A stretch of DNA of 64,000 nt from Planctomycetota bacterium (GCA_004295085.1 SHNF01000002.1:496001-560000), one strand, 5' to 3'; shown: positions 27,514 through 36,513, counted from the stretch's first letter. Numbers and translations are program-made. The notes: generated from the letters alone by a model not told the origin.

Positions 27514-27951
27514 CTACTCGTCGTAGTAGAACCAGTACGAGGCGGACACGTCCACGCCCAGCGCCGGGCTGTACACGCGGACGACGTCGCCTTCCTCGAT
27601 GCGGCGCCCCGACGGAGGCCGCCCGTCGCCTCCGCGCGGGCTGTGGGAGGTGAACGTCACCACCGCCCGGCCGTGGTCGTCGGTCTGGATCGGCATCAGG
27701 TCCACGCCGTTGAGCTGGACCATGAGCGAGCTGCCGGCCGGCGCGCTGGCCACCGCCAGCGCGAACTTCTGGTTGACCCGGTCGCGGGGGCCGTCCTCCG
27801 TGTAGCGGGACTTCACGACCACCGATCCCGATTCGTTGAGAGCATCCCAGGTGAGCGTGTTGTGCCACTGGCCGCCGTTCGCGGGGAGCGGCCCGAGCGA
27901 CAAGCCGGCCACGACAGCTACGGGAATTAGAAGCAGAGCGGTGCTGCGCAT
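27514..27951 (-). CDS. Small secreted protein, paralogue 1
   Basis: 145 residues with a signal peptide (LLLIPVAVVAGLSLGPLPANG). The mature part begins WHNTLTWDALNESGSVVVKSRYTED, followed by beta strands (SLMVQLNGVDLMPIQTDDHGRAVVTF), a GRRIEEGDVVRVYSPALGVDVSASYWFYYDE end. It shares this plan with the next gene upstream (28017-28442), including HNTLTWDALN, NGVxLxP and RIxxGDVxRVY, so they are tandem duplicates. Looks like a small beta sandwich. Family and role are unknown to me. It converges with the kinase gene, 2 bases apart. Confidence 0.7.
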   Translation of the reverse strand: MRSTALLLIPVAVVAGLSLGPLPANGGQWHNTLTWDALNESGSVVVKSRYTEDGPRDRVNQKFALAVASAPAGSSLMVQLNGVDLMPIQTDDHGRAVVTFTSHSPRGGDGRPPSGRRIEEGDVVRVYSPALGVDVSASYWFYYDE

Positions 27952-28016
27952 GTTGGCGACTGAGGGGCTGAGAACGAAGGTTTCGGGCCCATGGGGCCGG
28001 CGGCGCGCGGCCGGAC

Positions 28017-28442
28017 CTACGGCTCGCCGTTCACGCGATAGACAGCCGAGACGTCGATGTTTGCGTCCAGGTTGTACACCCGGATGACGTCGCCCTTGTC
28101 AATGCGGCGGTTGGCGGCGGGCCGCACGCCGTCGGCGCGCGGGCTCTGGAAATTGTATATCGAGCCGCAAGAGCCGCCGTTGTCGGCGGTCATCGGCAGG
28201 AGCTCCACTCCGTTCACCTGGGCATGGACCGGGGTCCCGGGCGCGACCCCGTCCAGCCGGATCTGCAGCTCCTGCTGCGTGCTCTGCCGTCCCCAGCGCT
28301 CCGTGTACTTGGACTCCAGCTTGAGGGGGCCGTTGTCGTTGAGCGCGTCCCAGGTCAAGGTGTTGTGGCTGCCGCCGCCGGCCAGCACGGGGGCGACCAA
28401 GAGCACTGCGGAGGACAAGACAAGCAGGTGTGACAGGCGCAT
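28017..28442 (-). CDS. Small secreted protein, paralogue 2
   Basis: 141 residues with a signal peptide (LLVLSSAVLLVAPVLAGG). Same plan as the gene 65 bases downstream: SHNTLTWDALNDNGPLKLESKYTE, then VHAQVNGVELLPMTADNGG and RRIDKGDVIRVYNLDANIDVSAVY. The two differ at most other positions, so the duplication is not recent. No catalytic motif or metal site is obvious. Exported, probably periplasmic or surface; role unknown. Confidence 0.7.
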   Translation of the reverse strand: MRLSHLLVLSSAVLLVAPVLAGGGSHNTLTWDALNDNGPLKLESKYTERWGRQSTQQELQIRLDGVAPGTPVHAQVNGVELLPMTADNGGSCGSIYNFQSPRADGVRPAANRRIDKGDVIRVYNLDANIDVSAVYRVNGEP

Positions 28443-28521
28443 GGTTTTCCGGGCAGAGCTTGGGGGCCACCCTGCACTCCCACAAGCGGATTCTGGCGCC
28501 GCCTCCCCTCTCGGGGGCGTT

Positions 28522-29388
28522 TCAACTCCGCGGGAACAGACGTAAGGCGTTGTCTACAAGGATTTTACGCTTCAGTGTCGCGCTGTACTGCGGCAGCGCC
28601 AGGAAGCCCTCCAGGTTGCGGCGCAGGTTCCGGACTCCGGGTCCGGGCCAATCGGTCCCCCACAGCACCTTGTCCGCGATCTGGTCCAGGCGCGGCAGCT
28701 TGTCCGGAAGCTGCTGCGGCGGGATCCCGGAAAGGTCCAGGGCCACGTGCCGATGCCGGCGCGCCAGGAAGAACGCCTGCTCGTACCACAACGGGCGGCC
28801 GGCGTGCGCCAGGACGATCCGCAGCTCCGGGAAGTCGACGGCCACGTCGTCGCAGGCCATGGGCTCGCCCAGCCGGCTGCGCGCGCCCGGGAACACGCTG
28901 GTTCCCGTGTGGATCATCACCGGCACGCCGCGCTCCTGGCAGGCCGCGTACAACACCCGCAGGCCCGCCATCCCGTCCAGGTAGGCGTTGGCGGCGAAGC
29001 CCTGGTGCGGCGGATGCACCTTGATGCCGTCCAGCTTGAGCTCGTCAAGGAGGCGCCGCATCTCCGCCTCGGAGTCCCTCACCAGCCGCGGGTCCATGCC
29101 GCCCCAGGCCAGGAACCGGTCCGGGCGCGCGTCGCGGTAGCGCGCCACGAAGTCGTTGGTGGCCTGCGTGAAGCCCATGATCCCGGGCGCCGGATAGTTG
29201 ATCAACCCGGCGCGCGCGACGCCGTTGCGATCCAGGAACTCCGCGAACGCGCCGGGATCGCGCTGGAAGCGCTGCACCTCCTCCAGATCCTCGCGCCCCT
29301 GCAGCATCGCGGCCGCCACCTCCGGCCGCAGCTGCTCCCACGGCTGGATGTGCACGTGGATGTCGGTGATGCCGTCCGGCAGCTCCAC
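28522..29388 (-). CDS. Amidohydrolase-family (ACMSD-like) metal-dependent hydrolase
   Basis: 288 residues from a GTG at 29388. The TIM-barrel metal ligands are visible in order: DIHVHI near residue 9, GIKVHPPHQGF near 120, VMIHTGTSV near 155, IVLAHAGRP near 187 and LWGTDWPGPG near 242. This is the amidohydrolase_2 pattern, which includes decarboxylases and lactone hydrolases. No signal peptide, so cytoplasmic. The substrate cannot be set; the neighbours are unrelated secreted proteins. Confidence 0.85.
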   Translation of the reverse strand: MELPDGITDIHVHIQPWEQLRPEVAAAMLQGREDLEEVQRFQRDPGAFAEFLDRNGVARAGLINYPAPGIMGFTQATNDFVARYRDARPDRFLAWGGMDPRLVRDSEAEMRRLLDELKLDGIKVHPPHQGFAANAYLDGMAGLRVLYAACQERGVPVMIHTGTSVFPGARSRLGEPMACDDVAVDFPELRIVLAHAGRPLWYEQAFFLARRHRHVALDLSGIPPQQLPDKLPRLDQIADKVLWGTDWPGPGVRNLRRNLEGFLALPQYSATLKRKILVDNALRLFPRS

Positions 29389-29463
29389 GCCCGCATCCTA
29401 GTCCCGCGAGCTACAGCGCGAGCGCCACCTGCTCCGTCCGGCGCAAGAGGACGCCGCGGTCCC

Positions 29464-31671
29464 TCACGGAAGGATCGGCGCCGTCACGGCATTGGACTTC
29501 ACCGAGTTCGCGCCGGCGGCACCGCGTTGCGCCACGGCTTGCACGAACACCGGCCGCGGCGGCGCGCTGGACGGCACCCGGGCGTCGAGCACGGCCACGC
29601 CCACGCCGTTGGCTGCCGCGCTGGCCTGGATCGAGATCGGCGCCAGAAGGTCCAGGCAAAGTCCACCAAGCTGCGGCGGGCACGGCCCGGCACCCACGCC
29701 CGCCAGGCTGCTCAGGAAGTGCACGGTCTCGCCGGGAGCGGCGTCGGTCACCGTTGCGGCCGCGTCCTCGCCACGGAACAGCGGATCCACCTGGAGCACG
29801 AGCGGTTCATGGTGGCCAGGGTTCTGCTGCTCCGCGGTGAGCTGGGCGATCCAGCCCTCGACCTCCGCGGAAAGTGCGCCCGTGCCCGCCAGCGCGACGG
29901 TCCGCTGCACCCAGCCGTCGTGGACCATGGGCAGGGGCTTGATGCCCTGGCCGCCGACGCCATCCGTGACGCCGGCGCCGCTGCTGCCGTTCGCGAGCAG
30001 GATGGTGCCCACGGCGGCCGCGTCGGAGCCGTCGCCGTCGCCGTCGGGGTCGGGATCCACGATCGTCAGCACGTTGGCGAACTGGTTGGTGACGTAGGCG
30101 TAATACCCGCCGCCCAGCTTGGCGCCCCAGTTCGCGCCGTGCGTGCCGGCGGGCGTCGGCACGTAGGCCACCACGGTGTTGCTGCCCGTGTCGATGATGG
30201 CCACGTGATCGGCCGATCCCGTCGTCGAGCGTGGGACGGTCGTGAGCGAGAGCACCGCCACCGCAGCCCACTTCTCGTCCGGGCTCACCGGACACTGGAT
30301 GGGGACCTGCAAGGTGTGGAACAGGTCCAGGCCGCCTTGACCGTCGGGCGCCAGCGTCACCGGAATGTTCTTCACCAGCTCCAACCGGTCCACGTCCACC
30401 ACCGTCACCATGCCACTGACTGCGTTCGCGACGTAGGCGGTCGACTTCCCACCCACGTGGCACTCGCCGGCGGCGATCGGCATCAGCAGGGCTGATGCGA
30501 CGGCGTCGCCGGGGTCGAAGGCGAACTCGCGCATGACGCGGCCGCTCTCGGTATCCACGACGCTGATGGAGCCGGCCACGCCCACGCCCTTGAACACGTT
30601 CGGAACGACGGTGCGGTCGCTGAGCCCGCAGGTGAGCCAGTGCCCGTGCGGGTGGTTGTTGCCGGCGCCGGTCGGATCCTCGTCCACCTTCTGCAGGCCG
30701 CCGGCCGTGTCGCGCACCTTCGCGATCCCGTTCTCGGCGCTCAGCGGGATGCTGAGCCAGCCAAGCTGCGGCGAGGCCGGGACGACATTGGTGATGATGT
30801 GGGTGGGCGCCTCCCCGACCTCGATGGTGTCGAGGATCCGGCCGCTGCGCCGGTCGATCTTGTTGATCCACTTGCCGAACCAGTTGCCGTTGTAGATCGT
30901 GTTCAGCGCGAAATTGGCCCACATGTTGTGCGGGTTGTTCCACAGCCCGTCAGCGGTCAGCCCGTTGATCTCGCGCTCCACGGTGAACGTGGCTGCGTCC
31001 AGGATGGTGATCGTTCCCGGCTTGGCGACACTCTGCGTGTCGGTCTGACCCGGTACGAACTCGAACTGGCTGTTGACCCAGATCTCGCCGACGCCCGGGA
31101 TCGCGGGCCGCACCTCGACGCCGGGGCCGAAGATGTTCCACTTCGCCAGCTTCTCGGCGTCGCTGGCTGCGAGGGTCCGCAGCACCGCCAGCACGTCGCC
31201 GGCAGGCAGCGAGGGCAGGCCCAGGTGGCCGATGAACGGCAGCGACGCTGCGCTGACGTCCGGCACCTGCCCGTTCTGGTCCAGCACCCCCACCACGGCG
31301 GTCATGTACGGGTGGATCTTGCAGATGAACACATAGACGCCGGGCCGGTCGAACTCCGCCGACAACGTGCCATTCTGCGATGAGCCCTGGTCGAGCTCCG
31401 TCGTGGAGCCCACGGGCTTGATGATGAGCGTCACCGTGTGCCGCGTGTTGGTGCAGCAGCCGTTGATCTTGAAGTCCACGCGCCCGCCGGCCGCTACGGT
31501 GGTGAAGGGGGTGCCGGTAGTCTCGCTGCGGAACCAGTTGCCCGGCTCGTCGCTGAGGAACATGGTGTCCCCGGAGCCGCCGCCCCTGGATTGAGCCGGA
31601 AGCCCCGCGGCAAGGAACAGGAGCAGAGTCGGAACGGTACCGGCCCACGCGGAATGCGCGACTGCTTTCAT
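29464..31671 (-). CDS. Secreted cupredoxin fused to a YVTN/YncE-like beta-propeller, with shared C-terminal domain
   Basis: About 735 residues from the ATG at 31671 (MKAVAHSAW), which starts a signal peptide ending LPAQS. Residues 30-130 look like a blue-copper domain: FKINGCCTNTRHTVTLII supplies a His, and GVYVFICKIHPYMTAVVGV supplies Cys, His and Met in the C-x2-H-x2-M spacing of a type 1 site. Residues 130-610 form propeller blades (TITILDAATFTVEREI, GSISVVDTESGRVMREF, GMVTVVDVDRLELVKNI, DHVAIIDTGSNTVVAYV). The last 105 residues are the domain shared with five other proteins here (SSLAGVGAGPCPPQLGGLCLDLL). A periplasmic or surface electron-transfer role is likely; the partner is unknown. 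Confidence 0.8.
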   Translation of the reverse strand: MKAVAHSAWAGTVPTLLLFLAAGLPAQSRGGGSGDTMFLSDEPGNWFRSETTGTPFTTVAAGGRVDFKINGCCTNTRHTVTLIIKPVGSTTELDQGSSQNGTLSAEFDRPGVYVFICKIHPYMTAVVGVLDQNGQVPDVSAASLPFIGHLGLPSLPAGDVLAVLRTLAASDAEKLAKWNIFGPGVEVRPAIPGVGEIWVNSQFEFVPGQTDTQSVAKPGTITILDAATFTVEREINGLTADGLWNNPHNMWANFALNTIYNGNWFGKWINKIDRRSGRILDTIEVGEAPTHIITNVVPASPQLGWLSIPLSAENGIAKVRDTAGGLQKVDEDPTGAGNNHPHGHWLTCGLSDRTVVPNVFKGVGVAGSISVVDTESGRVMREFAFDPGDAVASALLMPIAAGECHVGGKSTAYVANAVSGMVTVVDVDRLELVKNIPVTLAPDGQGGLDLFHTLQVPIQCPVSPDEKWAAVAVLSLTTVPRSTTGSADHVAIIDTGSNTVVAYVPTPAGTHGANWGAKLGGGYYAYVTNQFANVLTIVDPDPDGDGDGSDAAAVGTILLANGSSGAGVTDGVGGQGIKPLPMVHDGWVQRTVALAGTGALSAEVEGWIAQLTAEQQNPGHHEPLVLQVDPLFRGEDAAATVTDAAPGETVHFLSSLAGVGAGPCPPQLGGLCLDLLAPISIQASAAANGVGVAVLDARVPSSAPPRPVFVQAVAQRGAAGANSVKSNAVTAPILP

Positions 31672-31738
31672 GGTTTCTCCTGGGCGCGGCGCAAGGGGCC
31701 CCACCCGCGCGACATGCGCAAACGGGGACGCGGATCCC

Positions 31739-34015
31739 TCACGGCAGGATGGCAGCGCTCACCGTGTTCGACTTGACCGACAGGGCGCCGCCGGGGCCGC
31801 GGCGCGCCACCGCCTGCGTGTGCAGCGTGACCAGGGGGGTGCCCGGGGACAAGGTGACGCTGAGGACCGCGTTCCCGGAAGCGTCGGCGACGGCCGAGCC
31901 GAACACCGTGATCGGCCGCAGCAGGTCCAGGCACAGGCCGCCGAGCTGGGGCGGGCAGGGTCCGGCGCCGATCCCGGCCAGGCTGTACAGGTAGCTCACG
32001 GTTTCGCCCGCCACGGCGTTGCTGGCGGTGAAGCGCGTGGTCTGGCCGCGCCGCAGCGGATCCTGGACCAGCGTCAGGCTTCCTTCCTCGCTGGTGTCGA
32101 TGGCGTACACGTAGCAATAGAGATCGTTCTCGTCCTGTCCGGCGATCTCGGTGCCGAAGTAGGCGCTGTGGCCGTCGGCGCTGAAGCGGGCGCGCGTGTG
32201 GGCGGTCACGGCCAGTCCGTTCTCCACCGGCAGGTCCACGGTCCACAACAACTGTCCGGACGTGTCGTACGCGCGCAGGAAGCCCGGCTGCCCGTAGGTC
32301 TGGATCCCGCCCATGATGAGCAGGCGGCTGTCGGGCGAGACGACCGGGTCGTACAGGACGTTGGGATCGCTGACCCTCCAGCGCTGCGAGCCGTCCGCGT
32401 TGACGGCGTTGAGGCGCTCGGGCTCCTCCACGACGTAAATGACGCCGTCCGGGCCGACCTCCGGCGCCGACAGGTTCCTGCCGTCGTCGAAGAAATGCCA
32501 TTGCGCCTGGCCCGATGCCGCATACGCGCTCAGGCGCCAGCCGTGCGCCGGGTGCCAGGTCTTCAGGTAGACCGTGCCGTCGGGGCCGGGCGCGGTCTGG
32601 TGCTGCCCCGCCGAACCCGTGACCGGCAGGTTGAATCGCTCGTCGCCCGCCAGCGTGAGGCCGGCGAAGCCGCTGTAGATCGCGAAGTAGAGCTGGCCGG
32701 GCGCTCCGAAGCCGAGCTCCTGGCCGACCTGCCCGTCCTCCGAATAGCCGCGGCGGTTCCAGCGCAGCTGCCCCTGCGGCGTCAGCGAGAACGCGCCCAG
32801 CCCCAGGTAGTCCGTGACCGCGTACACGTTGCCGTCCGGGCCGACGCCGGGGCCGGCGATGACGCCCTGCGTGCGCGGGTCCTCGAAACGCCAGGCCTCG
32901 CGCCCGTCCGGATCCAGCGCCACGATGAAGGTCTCGAAGCCCGCCGGATTGCTGGAGACGTAGACCCGACCGTTGGGCCCGACCGCCACCGGACCTTCCC
33001 CGCCCTCGCCGCCGGTCTCCGCGATCCACTTCAGACCGCCGTCCTGGCCCAGCGCGTACACGCGGCCGTCCAGGTCCTGCGCGTACACCGTTCCATCCGG
33101 TCCGAGTCCGGCGCGCTGGCGCACCGCGCGCGAGTCCACCTCGAAGCGCCAGCGCACGCGCCCGTCCGGCTGCCGCAGGGTGACGTCGACCGGCACCGGC
33201 GGGCTGGCGCCGGCGGCGGTGAGCACCTGCACCGGAACCTGCCCCGTGCGCGCCGCTTCGGGCACGTAGGCGTGGATCTCCACGTGGCTCCAGCCGGTCA
33301 CCAGCGCCGGAACCCCGTCGATTCGCACCTCGCCGCCGTTCGGCGCCGCGCCGAAGTTCACTCCGAACAGCTCCAGGCGTCCGCTGCGCGCGATCGAAGC
33401 GTCGGACAGTGCGTCCACGCGCGCCGGCGCCGTGAGCGTCCCGTACAGGAAGAAGCCGATGTCGGCGTTCTGCGGGCCCGTGACGTCGCCATACGGCTCC
33501 CACGGGCCGCCGGCGCGATAGTCGCGGAAGCGCACGGCGTTGCCCCAGGGAGCGTCCACGTTGGCGCTGCCCCAGTGCCAGGCCCCGTCCATGACGATCT
33601 GGGCGCCGAGGAACGTGCGACCGGCGGCCTGGAACGGCGCCGGCAGCGTGATCTCGAACTTCGACGGCCAGCGCGGCGTGTAGCTCACGCGCGGATCGTC
33701 GGCGGCCAGCAGATGCTCGGCCAGCACGGCGCCCGGGAGTCCGGACGGCAGCATCTCGTAGAAGCGCAGCTCCACGCCGTACACGCGCGGATACGGCGGA
33801 TTGAAGATGCTGTAGCTGCCCTGCAGCACCACGCGCTCGATGCTGCCCGTCAGCTCGAAATCGTCAGCCAGCTCCTGGTCGTACGCCAGGGCGTAATTGA
33901 TGGTGCGCACGCTCGGTCCGAAGTCCCGGCGGCCGTCGCCGGCTTGCGCCCAGATCAGGTCGCCCGACTGGGGCGGCAGGAAGGAAACGAGCAACAGGGC
34001 GATGGTGGAGAGCAT
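31739..34015 (-). CDS. Secreted PQQ-like beta-propeller protein with IPT/TIG domain and shared C-terminal domain
   Basis: About 758 residues from the ATG at 34015 (MLSTIALLLVSFLPPQ signal peptide). Residues 15-160 are a beta-rich module. Residues 165-260 resemble an IPT/TIG immunoglobulin-like domain (RLELFGVNFGAAPNGGEVRIDGVPALV). Then come propeller blades with repeats such as GPDGTVYAQDLDGRVYALGQDGGLKW, GPNGRVYVSSN, GPDGNVYAVTDY and GPDGVIYVVEEPERLNAVNADGSQRW. No cofactor site is visible. The C-terminus carries the shared domain (YLYSLAGIGAGPCPPQLGGLCLDLL...GGALSVKSNTVSAAILP). It lies 67 bases upstream of the cupredoxin gene and is probably co-transcribed with it. Confidence 0.8.
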   Translation of the reverse strand: MLSTIALLLVSFLPPQSGDLIWAQAGDGRRDFGPSVRTINYALAYDQELADDFELTGSIERVVLQGSYSIFNPPYPRVYGVELRFYEMLPSGLPGAVLAEHLLAADDPRVSYTPRWPSKFEITLPAPFQAAGRTFLGAQIVMDGAWHWGSANVDAPWGNAVRFRDYRAGGPWEPYGDVTGPQNADIGFFLYGTLTAPARVDALSDASIARSGRLELFGVNFGAAPNGGEVRIDGVPALVTGWSHVEIHAYVPEAARTGQVPVQVLTAAGASPPVPVDVTLRQPDGRVRWRFEVDSRAVRQRAGLGPDGTVYAQDLDGRVYALGQDGGLKWIAETGGEGGEGPVAVGPNGRVYVSSNPAGFETFIVALDPDGREAWRFEDPRTQGVIAGPGVGPDGNVYAVTDYLGLGAFSLTPQGQLRWNRRGYSEDGQVGQELGFGAPGQLYFAIYSGFAGLTLAGDERFNLPVTGSAGQHQTAPGPDGTVYLKTWHPAHGWRLSAYAASGQAQWHFFDDGRNLSAPEVGPDGVIYVVEEPERLNAVNADGSQRWRVSDPNVLYDPVVSPDSRLLIMGGIQTYGQPGFLRAYDTSGQLLWTVDLPVENGLAVTAHTRARFSADGHSAYFGTEIAGQDENDLYCYVYAIDTSEEGSLTLVQDPLRRGQTTRFTASNAVAGETVSYLYSLAGIGAGPCPPQLGGLCLDLLRPITVFGSAVADASGNAVLSVTLSPGTPLVTLHTQAVARRGPGGALSVKSNTVSAAILP

Positions 34016-34089
34016 GGAAATGCCTGGGAGGCCGCACGAGCGGACCCTCGAATGCACAGCGTAGGCGCCGGCGCAAGTCCCTCAGCCGC

Positions 34090-34430
34090 TCACAGCAGCG
34101 TTTGCGCCACCAGGTTGCTGGCGCGGCAGGTGTCGAGCTCCACTGCCTGCAGCAGCACGGTGCGGCCGCTCAGCGCGGGCGGCACGAAGGCGCTCAGGCT
34201 GGCCACTCCGGCCGCATCGGCGGCGGCGGCGCCCGCGATCACGGGATTGCGGATCCCGATACTGAGGCCCGGGCATCCGGGGACCGGCGTAGAGCCGGGC
34301 TGGAAGCCGCGCACGAAGCTCACCGTGGCCCCGGGACTCGCGCCGCTTGCCTCCACCGTGTTCGACGTGCCGGCGACTCCGGGCTGCAGCGGCGACAGCC
34401 GCAGCGGCTGCAGCAGGTAGCCGCGCGTGC
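34090..34430 (-). pseudogene. Orphan C-terminal fragment of a HAF-type secreted protein
   Basis: Read on the minus strand, this stretch encodes RGYLLQPLRLSPL, then PGVAGTSNTVEASGASPGATVSFVRG, VPGCPGLSIGIRNPVI, ADAAGVASLSAFVPPALSGRTVLLQAVELDTCRASNLVAQTLL and a stop. Segment by segment this matches the last 110 residues of the intact gene upstream (RRAFLLEP, PGTAGTLNTFTATRATAGVLVWLAYG, VPGC, DAAGVARFSVTV, GRSVLFQAVEGVSCRVSNLITHTFP). No start or leader precedes it. An in-frame GTG at 34356 could make an 88-residue product, but a relic of a duplicated gene end is more likely. Confidence 0.6.
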
Positions 34431-34450
34431 GTCCGTATGTGGCTCGACCT

Positions 34451-35806
34451 CTAGGGGAACGTGTGCGTGATCAGGTTGCTGACACGGCAGCTCACGCCTT
34501 CCACGGCCTGGAACAGCACGCTGCGGCCGGCGGTGGAGGCGGAGACCGTGACACTGAAGCGCGCGACCCCGGCGGCGTCGGCGCGCTGCGGCGGCGTCGT
34601 GTTGGGTGTGCGCATGCCGAGCGTGGTCCGCGCGCAGCCGGGCACGCGCCCGGAGCCCGCGTGCACGCCGTAAGCCAGCCACACCAGAACGCCCGCGGTG
34701 GCGCGGGTGGCGGTGAATGTGTTCAGCGTGCCCGCGGTCCCCGGAACCGGCCCGCTCAGGACCAGCTCGTTCGCCGCGGCGTCGAGCAGCGCCGGCACAC
34801 GCTCCGCAGGCTCGAGCAGGAAGGCGCGGCGCCACGGTCCGGCACCGAACTGGCCGTAGCCGGCGATCTGGCCGGCGTCGTTGATGCTGGTCGCGGCCTC
34901 CAGCACCCATCCGGAGCCGGGCGCGATGAGATCGTTCAAGTCGTGCAGGACGCCGTCGCGGTACAGGAACGCGTGGGACTCGGGATACACGGAGCCCGGG
35001 TAGGAGGACCAGCCCACGACCTGCCCGCGGTTGTTGACGTCGAGCGCGCGACTGTTGCCCGCCGGGCCCTGCAGTGTGCCCAGGTCGACCATGCCCCGGG
35101 CATTGCGCAGGAAGGCGTGCTCGTACAGGTTGGGGCCGGCAATCCACGATCCGCCGGCCACGAGCCCGTTGTCATTGATGCCGTATGCCGTGGCCAGGCG
35201 GCCGCCGAGCGTGCCCAGATCGCGCATCTGGCCGTTCTCCCACAGGAAGCTGTGCTGCCGGCCGCCGGCAAGGCCGGAGCCGCCGGCCACTTGTCCGGCC
35301 TGGTTGATGGCGTAGGCCGCGCTGTAAGCCCCGCCGAGCGTGCCCAGGTCGAGCAGCGCGCCGGCCTGCCACAGGAAGGCGTGCTCGTCGCCGCTGGCGG
35401 TGGTGGAGCGGCCCACGATCTGGCCGGCGTCATTCACCGCCAGCGCTCCGTGATACGTGCCGCCCAGCCCGGGCAGGACGTGCACGCCGCCACCGGACCA
35501 GACCAGCGCGCGTCCGACGTCGTCGAACCCGACCACGTCGCCGCTGGAGTTGATGCTCAGGCCGTAGCTGGAACCGGCGCCGGGTGGCGCGGGCAGCACG
35601 GCCATGACGCCGCTTTCCCAGCGGAAGGCGTTCCAATCCAGCGGGCTGACCAGCGTCTCGCCGGCCACCTGGCCGGACTCGTTGATGGCGTAGGCCGCGC
35701 TCCAGGTGCCGGCGGCGCTGCCAAGGTCGCTCACGTCGTAGCTGACCTGCGCGCGCAGCGCGCCCGGGGCGGCAGCGAGGAGAAGGAGCGGGAGGGGATG
35801 GCGCAT
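34451..35806 (-). CDS. Secreted HAF-repeat protein
   Basis: 451 residues with a signal peptide (LPLLLLAAAPGALRAQ). It has about seven repeats of the extracellular HAF type, for example AYAINESGQVAGE, AYAINQAGQVAGGSG, AYGINDNGLVAGGS and ALDVNNRGQVVGWSS, each followed by HAFLWQxGxxxDLGTLGG. This forms a propeller. The C-terminal 100 residues are a different domain (LVLSGPVPGTAGTLNTF...RVSNLITHTFP) related in plan to the domain on the neighbouring propeller proteins, with its own pair of cysteines. Exported; ligand unknown. Confidence 0.85.
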   Translation of the reverse strand: MRHPLPLLLLAAAPGALRAQVSYDVSDLGSAAGTWSAAYAINESGQVAGETLVSPLDWNAFRWESGVMAVLPAPPGAGSSYGLSINSSGDVVGFDDVGRALVWSGGGVHVLPGLGGTYHGALAVNDAGQIVGRSTTASGDEHAFLWQAGALLDLGTLGGAYSAAYAINQAGQVAGGSGLAGGRQHSFLWENGQMRDLGTLGGRLATAYGINDNGLVAGGSWIAGPNLYEHAFLRNARGMVDLGTLQGPAGNSRALDVNNRGQVVGWSSYPGSVYPESHAFLYRDGVLHDLNDLIAPGSGWVLEAATSINDAGQIAGYGQFGAGPWRRAFLLEPAERVPALLDAAANELVLSGPVPGTAGTLNTFTATRATAGVLVWLAYGVHAGSGRVPGCARTTLGMRTPNTTPPQRADAAGVARFSVTVSASTAGRSVLFQAVEGVSCRVSNLITHTFP

Positions 35807-35860
35807 GCGGGAACGCGCCGCGACGGCGGCTGCCGCTGAGCGTACCAGGAGAGCGAAACA

Positions 35861-35880
35861 GCCGGCCCGAAGCAGCCGGC
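35861..35880 (-). terminator. Short GCCGGC hairpin after the universal stress gene
   Basis: GCCGGC (35861-35866) and GCCGGC (35875-35880) can pair over an 8-base loop, about 50 bases past the stop of the minus-strand stress-protein gene. Short stem, no T-run; weak candidate. Confidence 0.25.
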
Positions 35881-35889
35881 CTTCCCGGT

Positions 35890-35928
35890 CTAGAGGAAGG
35901 TCCAGCTCACCAGCTTGCTGATCAGGCG
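35890..35928 (-). pseudogene. Twelve-residue relic of a secreted-protein C-terminus
   Basis: On the minus strand the bases encode RLISKLVSWTFL and a TAG stop. This resembles the ends of the nearby HAF protein (RVSNLITHTFP) and of the fragment at 34090 (RASNLVAQTLL). It starts immediately after the stress-protein stop and has no gene of its own, so it may be the trailing scrap of an older copy. Short, so chance is possible. Confidence 0.35.
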
Positions 35929-35929
35929 C

Positions 35930-36373
35930 TCACTCCTGCCGCGGCAGCAGCAGCACCGGTGTGCTGGACTGGCGCACGACGGCTTCCGCGATGCTGCCCA
36001 TCACCACGCGCCGGAAACCGGTGCGTCCATGCGTGGAAAGGGCGATCAGATCGCAGTCGCGCTCGCGTGCGTACGCGACCGCCGCTTCCGGCACATGGTG
36101 GCTGGCGACCAGATCCGCCCGCACCGTAAGGTCGGCCGGCAGCAGGGCGCGATGCTCGGCCAGACCGGTCTTGGCCTTGGCGACCCAGTCGCCGATGTCG
36201 GGCACGGCCTTGGGGGCGGCGAATGCGACTCCGGGCGCCACGCCAGGGTCGTAGACGACGTGCAGCAGGATGATTTCCGCGTTCAGGCGTCGCGCCAGCT
36301 CGGCCGTCGGGCCGAAGGCGCGCGTCGCCTCGGGGGAAAAGTCGGTGAGGAGCAGGATCTTGCGGAAAGCCAT
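35930..36373 (-). CDS. Universal stress protein (UspA family)
   Basis: 147 residues from the ATG at 36373 (MAFRKILLLTDFSPEATRAF); a longer frame upstream is shadow. The ATP-binding G-x2-G-x9-G-S/T pattern is present as STHGRTGFRRVVMGSIAEAVV near residue 113, and the C-terminal strand is STPVLLLP. Single-domain cytoplasmic protein of the nucleotide-binding Usp type, usually raised under energy or redox stress. It is divergent from the 36516 gene and may respond to the same conditions as the nearby respiratory genes, but nothing in the sequence proves it. Confidence 0.92.
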   Translation of the reverse strand: MAFRKILLLTDFSPEATRAFGPTAELARRLNAEIILLHVVYDPGVAPGVAFAAPKAVPDIGDWVAKAKTGLAEHRALLPADLTVRADLVASHHVPEAAVAYARERDCDLIALSTHGRTGFRRVVMGSIAEAVVRQSSTPVLLLPRQE

Positions 36374-36513
36374 GGTCGCGCGCACTCTAAGCTCTCGGCC
36401 GGATCCACGCCATGCCGCGGGTCCGGCGCGCTCCCGGGGGCTGCATGCGGCGGCGGCCGGCAAAGGGAGACCCTGGTTCCTCGGGACTTGCGCCCCGGCC
36501 GCCGCGGGTTAGA

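Noticed and set aside
24893..27868. Minus-strand extension of the 24128-24892 gene antisense to the kinase
   Set aside because: Composition is H/R/Q-rich shadow; the kinase motifs on the plus strand are intact and the true product begins at MTETF.
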